In this document: piece after piece, positions 17,527 to 25,040 of the stretch
Position numbering within the stretch: the first letter of the stretch is position 1
Layout of the letters: the number at the start of each line of letters is the position of its first letter
NCBI GenBank assembly: GCA_020558355.1
Contig: JAJCKG010000011.1
Location: 60,572 to 124,571, forward strand
DNA: 64,000 nucleotides
From: a bacterium 210820-DFI.6.37
GTDB taxonomy: Bacteria; Bacillota; Clostridia; Peptostreptococcales; Anaerovoracaceae
Reading direction: 5' to 3'
Position numbers and translations under genes: made by a program
Notes under the pieces: model-generated
Database searches by the model: none
The model's input: only the letters and a program-made list of their open reading frames with translations
What the model was told of the DNA's origin: nothing

Positions 17527-19044
17527 ATGGAACAAAATCTGAACAATAAAACAAAAGCCATATCAGACAAGCCCATCTCGGTCATATGTATTATTCTGGT
17601 CGCTATCTTTGTCGCGTTCATGTGCGCAAAGCCGGATCAGACGCTGAATATCGTCAACGCAATTTTTGATAAGGTAACAGCCGTAATGGGCCCGCCGATC
17701 CTGTGGTTCGTCTTTGTCGGACTGTTTCTCTGTCTTTACCTTGCTTTCAGTAAGCATGGGAAAGTCAAATTGGGAGAAGGAAAACCGGAATATTCTACTT
17801 TCAGTTATATCGGCATGATGATGTGCGCGTCGCTGGCGGCTACCGCAATTTTCTATTCTTTTGTTGAATGGTCGTATTACTATGTGGATCCGGCCTTTTC
17901 CATTGAGCCTTACTCACAGAAAGCAGCTGAGATGTCTATGGCTTATACCTTCTTTCACTGGGGATTCAGCTGCCAGGTCATCTTTGTACTAACGGCCGTA
18001 TCGCTGGCCTATGCCTTCTATGTAAGAAAAGTTCCGGTCCTGCGTATCGGAGCGGTCTGCGAGGAAATGCTGGGAGATTTTAAGTATAAAAAGCCTCTTG
18101 CGCGGGTCATTGACGCTCTGACCATTTTAAGTATCGTAGGCGGCATGGGCGTTTCCCTGGGCGTTGGGGTTCCTCTTGTAACCGCGGGGCTTGGCAAGAT
18201 CTTCGGTATGGAAGCGAATTTTACCACAAATATCATCGTTCTGATCATTATTGCCATCATTTTTTCCGTTACTTCCATCGTAGGAATCAAAAAAGGGATG
18301 AAGCGCCTCAGCGACCTTACCATGTATATCTCTATCCTCTTTGTGGCCTTTATCTTTATTGCGGGTCCGACACAGTTTATCTGGAAGGAATTCACCTACA
18401 GTCTGGGCAGCATGTTCCAGAATTATCTGGCCATGAGCACCTACACGGACCCGGTTGCCAATACGGGATTCCCTGAGCTGAACACTATCTTCCTGTTTAC
18501 TCTGGCGCTCAACTACGCAGCTCTTATGGGCATCTTTATTACGAAAATTTCCAAGGGTCGCACCATACGGCAGATGGTCATCACCTGTCTTGTGGGAATT
18601 ACTACAGGGATCTGGATCATGTTCAGCGTAAATGGAGGATTTGGCCTCAACGCGGAGCTGACCGGCCAGTACGAGCTTACAAAAGCGGCCGATACTAACG
18701 CGGGACTGTTTGAGCTTTTAGAACTGCTTCCTGGTGGAAGTATGATCCTTCCGATCATATTCACACTTGTAACCATCGGACTTCTGACTACATCCCTGGA
18801 TTCCGCTTCCTTCACACTGGCAGCTTCCGCAACGAAAAAACTGGACGCGGAAGGCAACCCCAATTCAAAATTCAGGCTCATGTGGTGCGTCGTCCTTACC
18901 CTGGTTCCACTTTCTATTATGTTTGCGGGAGCGCCGTTTACAGCCATAAAGACCATTTGTATCGTGCTGTCTGTGCCATTTCTTTTTATCATCATCGGCA
19001 TGTTGATCGGCCTCTTCAAATGGTTCAAACAGGATAACAACTAA
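17527..19044 (+). CDS. BCCT-family transporter, divergent (copy 1)
   Basis: A 505-residue membrane carrier with about 12 hydrophobic segments and BCCT signatures: DKPISVICIILVA at the N-terminus, GKPEYSTFSY, FFHWGFS and the loop KISKGRTIRQ. BCCT carriers import betaine, carnitine, choline and similar zwitterions. Here the TM8 tryptophan-rich box before KISKGRT reads FLFTLALNYAALMG (around residues 318-335), so the tryptophans are lost, and the GMGIG motif of TM3 is replaced by ASLAA. This suggests a substrate without a trimethylammonium head group. The start at 17527 (GGAGGG 5-10 bases upstream) lies downstream of the sigma-54 promoter. The ureohydrolase follows 126 bp downstream. Confidence 0.92.
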   Translation: MEQNLNNKTKAISDKPISVICIILVAIFVAFMCAKPDQTLNIVNAIFDKVTAVMGPPILWFVFVGLFLCLYLAFSKHGKVKLGEGKPEYSTFSYIGMMMCASLAATAIFYSFVEWSYYYVDPAFSIEPYSQKAAEMSMAYTFFHWGFSCQVIFVLTAVSLAYAFYVRKVPVLRIGAVCEEMLGDFKYKKPLARVIDALTILSIVGGMGVSLGVGVPLVTAGLGKIFGMEANFTTNIIVLIIIAIIFSVTSIVGIKKGMKRLSDLTMYISILFVAFIFIAGPTQFIWKEFTYSLGSMFQNYLAMSTYTDPVANTGFPELNTIFLFTLALNYAALMGIFITKISKGRTIRQMVITCLVGITTGIWIMFSVNGGFGLNAELTGQYELTKAADTNAGLFELLELLPGGSMILPIIFTLVTIGLLTTSLDSASFTLAASATKKLDAEGNPNSKFRLMWCVVLTLVPLSIMFAGAPFTAIKTICIVLSVPFLFIIIGMLIGLFKWFKQDNN

Positions 19045-19170
19045 TCCGGCTCCAAAATAAGGAAACAGCCGGCTTATAGGGAAGCCGCCGCCGGAATGAA
19101 TATGAATCTATAGCATCCGCGTCCCATCATAAAGGACTAAGCGGAAAACTCAACACTTAAAGAAAGGAAA

Positions 19171-20280
19171 ATGTATAGTGAACTGCCCTATCAGTTTCCT
19201 ATGCAAGGTATGAACATGAACAAGCAGGAAAAAATCGAAATGTACAAGAAAATGGCGGATAAAGGCCTGTGGGAAGTAGACCATCCTGATGTGCGGGCAT
19301 TCTATGAGAGAGCTCAAGAGGAAGGGGTAGAGCTGGTAAGTAACAATGTTCCCCATCTTGGACTGTTCCGGGCTCCTTACAGTCAGGATCTTAACGGTGT
19401 GGATCTTGCCATCGTAGGGCTCCCTATGGATATCGGCGTGCCAAACCCTCGTCCCGGAACGAGAAACGCTCCCAAGGCAGTACGGTTCTGGGGACTGGAT
19501 CGGAACATGGTCAGCTATTTCAACAACCTGTGCCCATTTGATATCTGCAATATCGTCGATTACGGCGATGTAGAGTTTGTCGATGATCCGTACAATCTGA
19601 ATTCCAATCTGGAAGAGATCGCTCGGCTCTACGCCCAATTCAAAGATCAGGATATTGTACCACTTACTATCGGAGGCGAGCACACCTGCACATACGCCAT
19701 GTTAAAGGGATTAGGCAAAGACGATCCCCTTGCGGTCGTGCATATCGACGCTCACGGTGACACCAGTGTAGGCTTTGCCGGAAGCGTAGTCAGTGACGCT
19801 TCTCTGTTCCAAAACGCGGCGGTAGGCGGCTACATTGATCCGGAAAAGATGGTTCAGGTAGGCCAGCGCGGAAGAGGCATCATCCGCTGTGACTTTTCCA
19901 CAAACAGCGGCATGCGAAGAATTTTCGCGGACGAGGCCCAGGAGAAAGGGATGCCTTATGTAGTAAGTGAGATCAAACGGGTAATCGGCGATCATCCATG
20001 TTATCTGACTATCGATACGGACTGCATCGACTGCGGAGAAATGCCGGGAACCACACTGCCTGAACCATTTGGCCTCTTTGGCAGGGAAGTTCGCGATATT
20101 ATCCGCGGCATGTACGGTATGAATCTTGTAGGCGCCGATCTGATGGAGCTGAGCCCTGACTATGACCCTACAGGAAAATCCGCCTGCCTGGCCTCCGGTC
20201 TGGCATTTGAGATGATGTGCCTGCTGGCTGACAGTAAATCCCGAAGAAATGGCGAAAAGCATCAGACCCATTGGAAGTAA
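19171..20280 (+). CDS. Ureohydrolase (agmatinase/arginase family), long divergent form
   Basis: A 369-residue member of the manganese or nickel ureohydrolase superfamily that cleaves guanidino groups to urea plus an amine. Metal ligands are kept: H171 (GGEHT), D193, H195 and D197 (HIDAHGDT), D282 and D284 (TIDTDCID). Differences from agmatinase are GGEHT for GGDHS and loss of the usual DP..APGTG sequence (here DCGEMPGTT), plus an N-terminal extension of about 70 residues. It is a likely operon partner of the BCCT gene, so it probably acts on the imported compound. Start 19171 has a modest AAAGGAAA; an in-frame ATG about 45 bases later is possible. Guanidino acid or creatine-like substrate is inference. 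Confidence 0.88.
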   Translation: MYSELPYQFPMQGMNMNKQEKIEMYKKMADKGLWEVDHPDVRAFYERAQEEGVELVSNNVPHLGLFRAPYSQDLNGVDLAIVGLPMDIGVPNPRPGTRNAPKAVRFWGLDRNMVSYFNNLCPFDICNIVDYGDVEFVDDPYNLNSNLEEIARLYAQFKDQDIVPLTIGGEHTCTYAMLKGLGKDDPLAVVHIDAHGDTSVGFAGSVVSDASLFQNAAVGGYIDPEKMVQVGQRGRGIIRCDFSTNSGMRRIFADEAQEKGMPYVVSEIKRVIGDHPCYLTIDTDCIDCGEMPGTTLPEPFGLFGREVRDIIRGMYGMNLVGADLMELSPDYDPTGKSACLASGLAFEMMCLLADSKSRRNGEKHQTHWK

Positions 20281-20299
20281 AATTTTTATCCGCATAATT

Positions 20300-20335
20300 G
20301 TCCGGGGGCGCCTCCTGATGGAGGCGCCCCCGGAC
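20300..20335. terminator. Strong hairpin between convergent operons
   Basis: A 16-bp perfect GC-rich stem (20300-20315 with 20320-20335), loop TGAT, between the ureohydrolase stop and the Kor gamma stop. No long T-tract follows, but the position fits a shared terminator or RNA-end stabiliser. Confidence 0.65.
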
Positions 20336-20341
20336 GATGTA

Positions 20342-20872
20342 TTACGCAAGCTGCTTTGCAATTTCTTCGTATCCCCGTTCGAAGGCGTCATAATTGATTT
20401 CCGCAATAGTTTCACTGAAGTTCTTTTTTATTTCTTCCTCCACTGCGGAGAAATGGACTTTTGGCAGCAGCTTAGTCAGCGCCCCAAGCGCTATGATATT
20501 TACTACATATGGCTTTCCCATATCTTCGGCGATTTTAGTCGCTTCGATTTTATAATAAGAAGGCTCCCGCGTCTCAACTAAGGTGCTGTTTACCAGAACA
20601 ATGGCTCCCTCTTTTACCGTGTCTATATATTTATCATAGCCCGCCTGATTCAACGCGACAAACACGTCTGCCTTTTCCACCTTCATGTAATCGATTTTCT
20701 CATCAGAGACGACTACTTCCGCTTTACATGCTCCACCTCTCGCTTCCGGACCATAGCTTTGTGTCTGCGCAATATTATAGTCCTCACCGATTCCATATCC
20801 TTTGGCCAGTAGCACTGACGCTAATATAACGCCCTGGCCGCCTGCGCCCGCAATTCTCACATTAAGCCTCAT
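20342..20872 (-). CDS. korC: 2-oxoacid:ferredoxin oxidoreductase, gamma subunit
   Basis: A 176-residue protein with the gamma-subunit fold signature MRLNVRIAGAGGQGVILAS and SYGPEARGGACKAEV. With the alpha, beta and ferredoxin-like subunits encoded upstream it forms a four-subunit enzyme that oxidatively decarboxylates a 2-oxoacid to acyl-CoA while reducing ferredoxin. Last gene of the minus-strand operon. Whether the substrate is 2-oxoglutarate, a branched-chain oxoacid or another acid is not decided by sequence. Confidence 0.9.
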   Translation of the reverse strand: MRLNVRIAGAGGQGVILASVLLAKGYGIGEDYNIAQTQSYGPEARGGACKAEVVVSDEKIDYMKVEKADVFVALNQAGYDKYIDTVKEGAIVLVNSTLVETREPSYYKIEATKIAEDMGKPYVVNIIALGALTKLLPKVHFSAVEEEIKKNFSETIAEINYDAFERGYEEIAKQLA

Positions 20873-20878
20873 TTTACT

Positions 20879-21085
20879 CTATTCTCCTTCCACATTGATT
20901 GCGCCATCCGGGCACAATCGTTCACACATTCCACAGATAACGCAATTCTCCTGCTTGTTCAATCCCGGCATTGCAGTTCCGTAGTCATTTCTTGCCCTGG
21001 ATTTGACGAATATCTTTTTGGGACACGCTGTAAGACATATATTACAGCCCTTGCAGCAGGTCCTGTCTATTGTAATATTTGCCAT
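20879..21085 (-). CDS. korD: 2-oxoacid:ferredoxin oxidoreductase, ferredoxin-type delta subunit
   Basis: A 68-residue protein with two [4Fe-4S] motifs, CCKGCNICLTACPKKI and CVICGMCERLCPDGAI. It is the electron-transfer subunit, placed between korB and korC with gaps of 4 and 6 bp, so it is translated with them. Confidence 0.92.
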   Translation of the reverse strand: MANITIDRTCCKGCNICLTACPKKIFVKSRARNDYGTAMPGLNKQENCVICGMCERLCPDGAINVEGE

Positions 21086-21089
21086 ACTT

Positions 21090-21899
21090 CTACCCTCTTT
21101 CGATCCCCTTTTCTTTTAGCTTAGCTTCTACTTTCTCTATGTACTCTTCAATTTCCGGATCATTTCTGAATACACCGATAGAAATTTTTCCCTTTTCCTG
21201 GTTTCCCGGCTTATAAAGATATGTATTTTCTTTATACCGTTTCAGAATAGCTCCTGGATTTTTCTCTCCATATACATTCTTTCCCGCCTGTACCGGACAT
21301 TGGCTCAGAACTTCAATGAAAGAAAATCCCTTATGAGAAATTCCCTCTCGAATGGATGCCGCTAATTGCACTGGATGCGCTGTAGTCCATCTTGCTACAT
21401 AGCCTGCTCCCAGGGACAATACCAGCCTGCATCCATCAATGGGTTCATCAATGCTTCCAAAGGGGGATGTTTTTGTTACAGACCCTCTTGGTGTTGACGG
21501 AGATTTCTGCCCGCCCGTCATACCGTAAATATAATTATTTGCCATAATAACGGTCAAATCTATATTTCGGGAAGCGGCATGAATCAGATGGTTTCCTCCT
21601 ATTGCAAGGCAATCCCCATCTCCGGTAAAGACCAGAATTTTCTTATCAGGTCTTGCCAGCTTCAATCCTTCCGCAAAAGCTAACGCTCTGCCGTGCATGG
21701 TATGCATTACATCCAGATCATAATAGCATGGGATCCAGGAGGAACAGCCGATCCCGCTGACACAGGCTATATCCTCCTTAATATCCAGCTCCTCCATAGC
21801 GTTCATAGCCGCCACCTGGATAATACCGTTACCGCACCCCGCGCAAAACAGCGTTGGCAGGGAATCGGTCTTGATGTACTTCTCATAAAGCTTGTTCAT
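21090..21899 (-). CDS. korB: 2-oxoacid:ferredoxin oxidoreductase, beta (TPP-binding) subunit
   Basis: A 269-residue subunit with the thiamine diphosphate-binding motif GDGDCLAIGGNHLIHAASRN and the FCAGCGNG opening typical of KorB/VorA-like proteins. Its start overlaps the korA 3' end by 17 bp, consistent with coupled translation. Together with korA, korC and korD it forms the complete enzyme. Confidence 0.93.
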   Translation of the reverse strand: MNKLYEKYIKTDSLPTLFCAGCGNGIIQVAAMNAMEELDIKEDIACVSGIGCSSWIPCYYDLDVMHTMHGRALAFAEGLKLARPDKKILVFTGDGDCLAIGGNHLIHAASRNIDLTVIMANNYIYGMTGGQKSPSTPRGSVTKTSPFGSIDEPIDGCRLVLSLGAGYVARWTTAHPVQLAASIREGISHKGFSFIEVLSQCPVQAGKNVYGEKNPGAILKRYKENTYLYKPGNQEKGKISIGVFRNDPEIEEYIEKVEAKLKEKGIERG

Positions 21900-23100
21900 C
21901 GATGCCTACCTCCTTTAAGATCTCATCCAGAATTTCCCGGGGAGTATGGATATCGCCTCCACACTTAGCCATTGAAATAACTTTTTTATTCTTTAAAACC
22001 CTTTCGACTTCTCTATAGTATTTGCCTACATTCATCTCCGGCACAAGAACGATCCTCGCGTCTTTAACCGCTTCTTTAAGAAGCTCTTGCGGGAAGGGCC
22101 ATACAGTATTAATTTTTATCATGCCTACCTTCAGGTGGCTGTAATCTGTCTGTATGGTTTCCTGTACGCCTCTTTTAAATATATCTCTCACAAACCTTAG
22201 TTTTTTTATGACTCTGTCGTCTTCTACTTTTCTTGCCATCTTTACCGCATCCATGGCAGGTCTCACAACAGATCCATAGGCAACAATGGCGATGTCCGCA
22301 TCCTCCATAAAGCAGGTATCGATATCCGCAATAAGGTTTACATGATCTCGGATCTTTTTATTGATATTATTGATAAATTCACCGCTTTTCTCAGCAATAT
22401 GCCCGATCCGTCTTCCCATACTGTCATGCAGCTGCCCCTCTACCAAGGTGCTTTCTCCTTTAAAAAAGTCAGCCTGAGGTGATACGACATATTTCTGCTT
22501 TGCGCTCCTGATATTCTTAGAACCACTTTTGATGATAATTTTTTCTCTCATATGTCCGATAACTTCATCCGCAAGGAGGATCACCGGAGTCCGAAACTGC
22601 TCCGCCAGTTCAAAGGCCCTGATTGTAAAATCGTACATTTCCTGCACGGAGGAAGGGCAGAGAACAATAATTTCATAGTCGCCGTGGCTTCCATATCTGG
22701 CCTGATAAATATCCTGCTGAGAGGATAATGTGGGCTGACCTGTAGATGGTCCACCTCTCTGCACATTTACAATAACGATGGGTGTTTCTGTCACCGCCGC
22801 AAATCCAATCGCTTCCTGCATCAGTGTATATCCCGGCCCTGAGGTAGCTGTCATGGCTTTTTTTCCACCCCAGCGGGCACCGATAATAGCGCAGGCCGAG
22901 CCGATTTCATCTTCCATCTGAATAAAAGCCCCTCCCCTTTTTGGCATTTCAGAGGACATCATTTCTATAATCTCTGTTGATGGAGTAATTGGGTACCCCG
23001 CAAAAAAACGGCAGCCCGCATAAAGCGCTCCCTGGGTACAGGCTTCATTTCCCTGGAGTATAACTTCTTTGACGCCCGTTTCCTTTTCCCCTGTTTTCAT
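21883..23100 (-). CDS. korA: 2-oxoacid:ferredoxin oxidoreductase, alpha subunit
   Basis: A 405-residue subunit with the pyrimidine-binding and core domains (GNEACTQGALYAGCRFFAGYP, ITPSTEI, TSGPGYTLMQEAIG). I placed the start at 23100 because GGAAGG lies 6-10 bases upstream; an ATG six codons earlier has no site. A 110-bp gap with a hairpin separates it from the nitrilase gene, so the kor genes could also have some independent expression. Confidence 0.92.
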   Translation of the reverse strand: MKTGEKETGVKEVILQGNEACTQGALYAGCRFFAGYPITPSTEIIEMMSSEMPKRGGAFIQMEDEIGSACAIIGARWGGKKAMTATSGPGYTLMQEAIGFAAVTETPIVIVNVQRGGPSTGQPTLSSQQDIYQARYGSHGDYEIIVLCPSSVQEMYDFTIRAFELAEQFRTPVILLADEVIGHMREKIIIKSGSKNIRSAKQKYVVSPQADFFKGESTLVEGQLHDSMGRRIGHIAEKSGEFINNINKKIRDHVNLIADIDTCFMEDADIAIVAYGSVVRPAMDAVKMARKVEDDRVIKKLRFVRDIFKRGVQETIQTDYSHLKVGMIKINTVWPFPQELLKEAVKDARIVLVPEMNVGKYYREVERVLKNKKVISMAKCGGDIHTPREILDEILKEVGIDEQAL

Positions 23101-23128
23101 TTCAGACCTTCCTTTCATTTACAGATAC

Positions 23129-23158
23129 AAAAGGGCCGCCACATTTCTGAGACAGCCC
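23129..23158 (-). terminator. Weak intra-operon hairpin before korA
   Basis: On the minus strand an 8-bp stem with two G-U pairs (arms 23151-23158 and 23133-23140) is followed by TTTT. It could partly terminate transcription between the nitrilase gene and korA. Otherwise the 110-bp gap is empty. Confidence 0.45.
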
Positions 23159-23210
23159 TCTTGTTTAAAGGATTCTATTTCAAGTACAGCAATGTACCTG
23201 TTCTGGCTTC

Positions 23211-24032
23211 TCATTTGATGTCATACACATCAGGCACTCTATTATGAAATGTTCCAACCGCGTCTTTAATCTCATCTGTATAGTCCGGATCCACATACGC
23301 CTGTATGAAGCCCTGCTTATCTGATGCCATAGCAACCGGCACACCCCATGGATCCGCAATCAGACTTCTCCCACAGAAGGTATTATGTTCATCCAGTTTG
23401 CCGTAAAGGTTCAGACCAGTCACATACATAGAATTGTGGAGCGCTGTGGAAATCAAAAGCTTTTCCCAGTGATCCTGACGCGGCGTATAGAAAGCCGCAG
23501 GTGTAAACAGATATTTTACACCTCGTAAAGCGAGGGTTCTTGCGACTTCCGGAAAGCGAACATCGTAACAGATACTAATCCCTATTTTTCCAAAGTCCGC
23601 ATCATAGGAAAAAAGATCGCTCCCCCTTGTAATCTGGTCTGATTCCCGTTCGCCACCCATAGCGTTTAAAGCGTCAAACAGATGAACTTTGTCATATTTG
23701 CCCACTACATCCCCATTTCGGTCAAACAATAGGGCGGTATTATAAATGTTGCCGTCTTCCCTCCGATTCGCAACGGTTCCGGCAATGATATATGTATTAT
23801 ATAACTTGGCCCTGATAGAAAATTCATGAATGATTTCTTCCGGATACGGTCCGATCAGCGGCGTATCAACCAGATCGGGCGCCCAATAAAAATATTCCGG
23901 AAGTACCAGCATGTCAACCTTCTTATGCAAACGCAACGCTTCATCGGTTATATCAAGGGCCGTTCTAAAGTTCTTTTGGATATCTTTTGTCACCATAGTC
24001 TGAATTCCTACAAAGCTCAGTTTATCTTTCAT
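23211..24032 (-). CDS. Carbon-nitrogen hydrolase (nitrilase superfamily)
   Basis: A 273-residue amidase-type enzyme. The catalytic triad is visible: E46 (LVLPEYFYW), K115 (KYDKVHLF) and C155 (GISICYDVRFPE). The length and LPE...CYDVRFPE pattern fit aliphatic amidase, omega-amidase or N-carbamoyl hydrolase branches. The start at 24032 is chosen because GGAGG lies just upstream and the protein then starts at the domain; the longer reading frame runs through the intergenic hairpin. It sits in an operon with RraA-, creatininase- and Kor-family genes, which suggests a stepwise catabolic route for an amide or cyclic ureide. Substrate unknown. Confidence 0.9.
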   Translation of the reverse strand: MKDKLSFVGIQTMVTKDIQKNFRTALDITDEALRLHKKVDMLVLPEYFYWAPDLVDTPLIGPYPEEIIHEFSIRAKLYNTYIIAGTVANRREDGNIYNTALLFDRNGDVVGKYDKVHLFDALNAMGGERESDQITRGSDLFSYDADFGKIGISICYDVRFPEVARTLALRGVKYLFTPAAFYTPRQDHWEKLLISTALHNSMYVTGLNLYGKLDEHNTFCGRSLIADPWGVPVAMASDKQGFIQAYVDPDYTDEIKDAVGTFHNRVPDVYDIK

Positions 24033-24054
24033 CTCTCCTCCATATTTCCATTTC

Positions 24055-24085
24055 GTGACGCAGGGGAGGAAAACTCCCCTGTCAC
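24055..24085 (-). other. Intra-operon stem-loop between RraA and nitrilase genes
   Basis: A 12-bp hairpin (24055-24059 with 24081-24085; 24062-24068 with 24074-24080) with a 2-base bulge. There is no T-tract, so an mRNA processing or stability element is more likely than a terminator. Confidence 0.55.
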
Positions 24086-24105
24086 CCAGTACATTCTGAC
24101 TTTCC

Positions 24106-24762
24106 TTACACCGGATATTCCGGAACATATAACTGCTGTAATGTCTTCCCCCGCAGCACTTCTTCTTTTTCACGGGATTCCGCTTCCTGATCTCCCAGAG
24201 CTGTATCAAGCAGCTCTTTCAGTTCGAATTCCCGTAAGACCAGCACACCATTTTTGTCCGCCATGATCATATCACCTGGCTCTACCGGAACACCTCCGCA
24301 GGAAATGCTGTAATTGATTTCTCCGCAGTCTTCTATGAATTTTGTTGTCAAGGCGCTGACACCTGTCGCAAAGACCGGAATCCCGATATCCGCAATTTCC
24401 TCATAATCCGTTATTGGGCCGTCCACAACGATTCCTGCCAGTTTTCTTGCGTGCGAGCATAACGCTATCATTTCTCCCACACAGGCATGATTCGCGTCTC
24501 CGCATCGGTCAATAACGATCACGTCACCTTCCTGTGCCATACTGACTGCTATATGCAGCGCTTTTGATTCCTGTGAAGGAATCCGGACTGTCACAGCAGG
24601 TCCAAATATTTTTTCTGTATCAGGAAACACGCATCGAATCCGCGGATCCATAAAGCCAAATTCCGTGTAGTGTCCAATAGCGGCGATATCCGCTGCCTGC
24701 AGCTTTTCCCGAATCGCTTTTACATTTATATCTTTTCTCGGATTAATTCTGATTTTGTCCAT
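24106..24762 (-). CDS. RraA-family protein (HMG/oxaloacetate aldolase-like)
   Basis: A 218-residue protein of the RraA/DlpA family (GPAVTVRIPSQES, GDVIVIDRCGD, GGVPVEPGDMIMADKNGVLV). Family members include 4-hydroxy-4-methyl-2-oxoglutarate aldolase and oxaloacetate decarboxylase, as well as regulators of RNase E. In a catabolic operon with Kor subunits a 2-oxoacid-producing lyase or decarboxylase is the more likely role. The first codons overlap the upstream small membrane protein gene by 20 bp. Confidence 0.85.
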   Translation of the reverse strand: MDKIRINPRKDINVKAIREKLQAADIAAIGHYTEFGFMDPRIRCVFPDTEKIFGPAVTVRIPSQESKALHIAVSMAQEGDVIVIDRCGDANHACVGEMIALCSHARKLAGIVVDGPITDYEEIADIGIPVFATGVSALTTKFIEDCGEINYSISCGGVPVEPGDMIMADKNGVLVLREFELKELLDTALGDQEAESREKEEVLRGKTLQQLYVPEYPV

Positions 24763-25021
24763 TGTCTTCCCTTACTTTCCGCTCTTCGTTCTTTTCTTCT
24801 TCCATCAGCTGGTTTGCCTGTATAATAGCTTTGACCCCGTATCCTACGACCCAGACTGATGACCCAAAGAGAATGATCGCGCATTCATATGCCAGCCAGT
24901 CCCATCTGTATAGATATCCAAAGATAATAAGCAAGGACTGCAGAACTATAACGATCAACGATATGGCAGTAACAACTGGATCTCTTCCCTCATCAAAAGT
25001 CTTGATTTCCTTTTCGTTCAT
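24743..25021 (-). CDS. Small two-helix membrane protein, probable symporter partner
   Basis: A 92-residue protein with two hydrophobic segments (about 17-40 and 45-68) and a highly charged C-terminus. It lies 19 bp downstream of the SSS symporter gene and overlaps the RraA gene. Small membrane proteins often accompany SSS carriers (for example YhdT beside PanF), so a subunit or assembly role is inferred. I do not recognise the family with certainty. Confidence 0.7.
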   Translation of the reverse strand: MNEKEIKTFDEGRDPVVTAISLIVIVLQSLLIIFGYLYRWDWLAYECAIILFGSSVWVVGYGVKAIIQANQLMEEEKNEERKVREDNGQNQN

Positions 25022-25040
25022 TGATCCAACCTCCTATTCT

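Noticed and set aside
17171..19170. Guanidine riboswitch (class I, II or III) near the ureohydrolase modules
   Set aside because: I looked for the conserved loops (ACGR pairs; CTAGGG...ACGGGGA) upstream of all three ureohydrolase units and did not see them. Control is by sigma-54 and MerR-type promoters instead.
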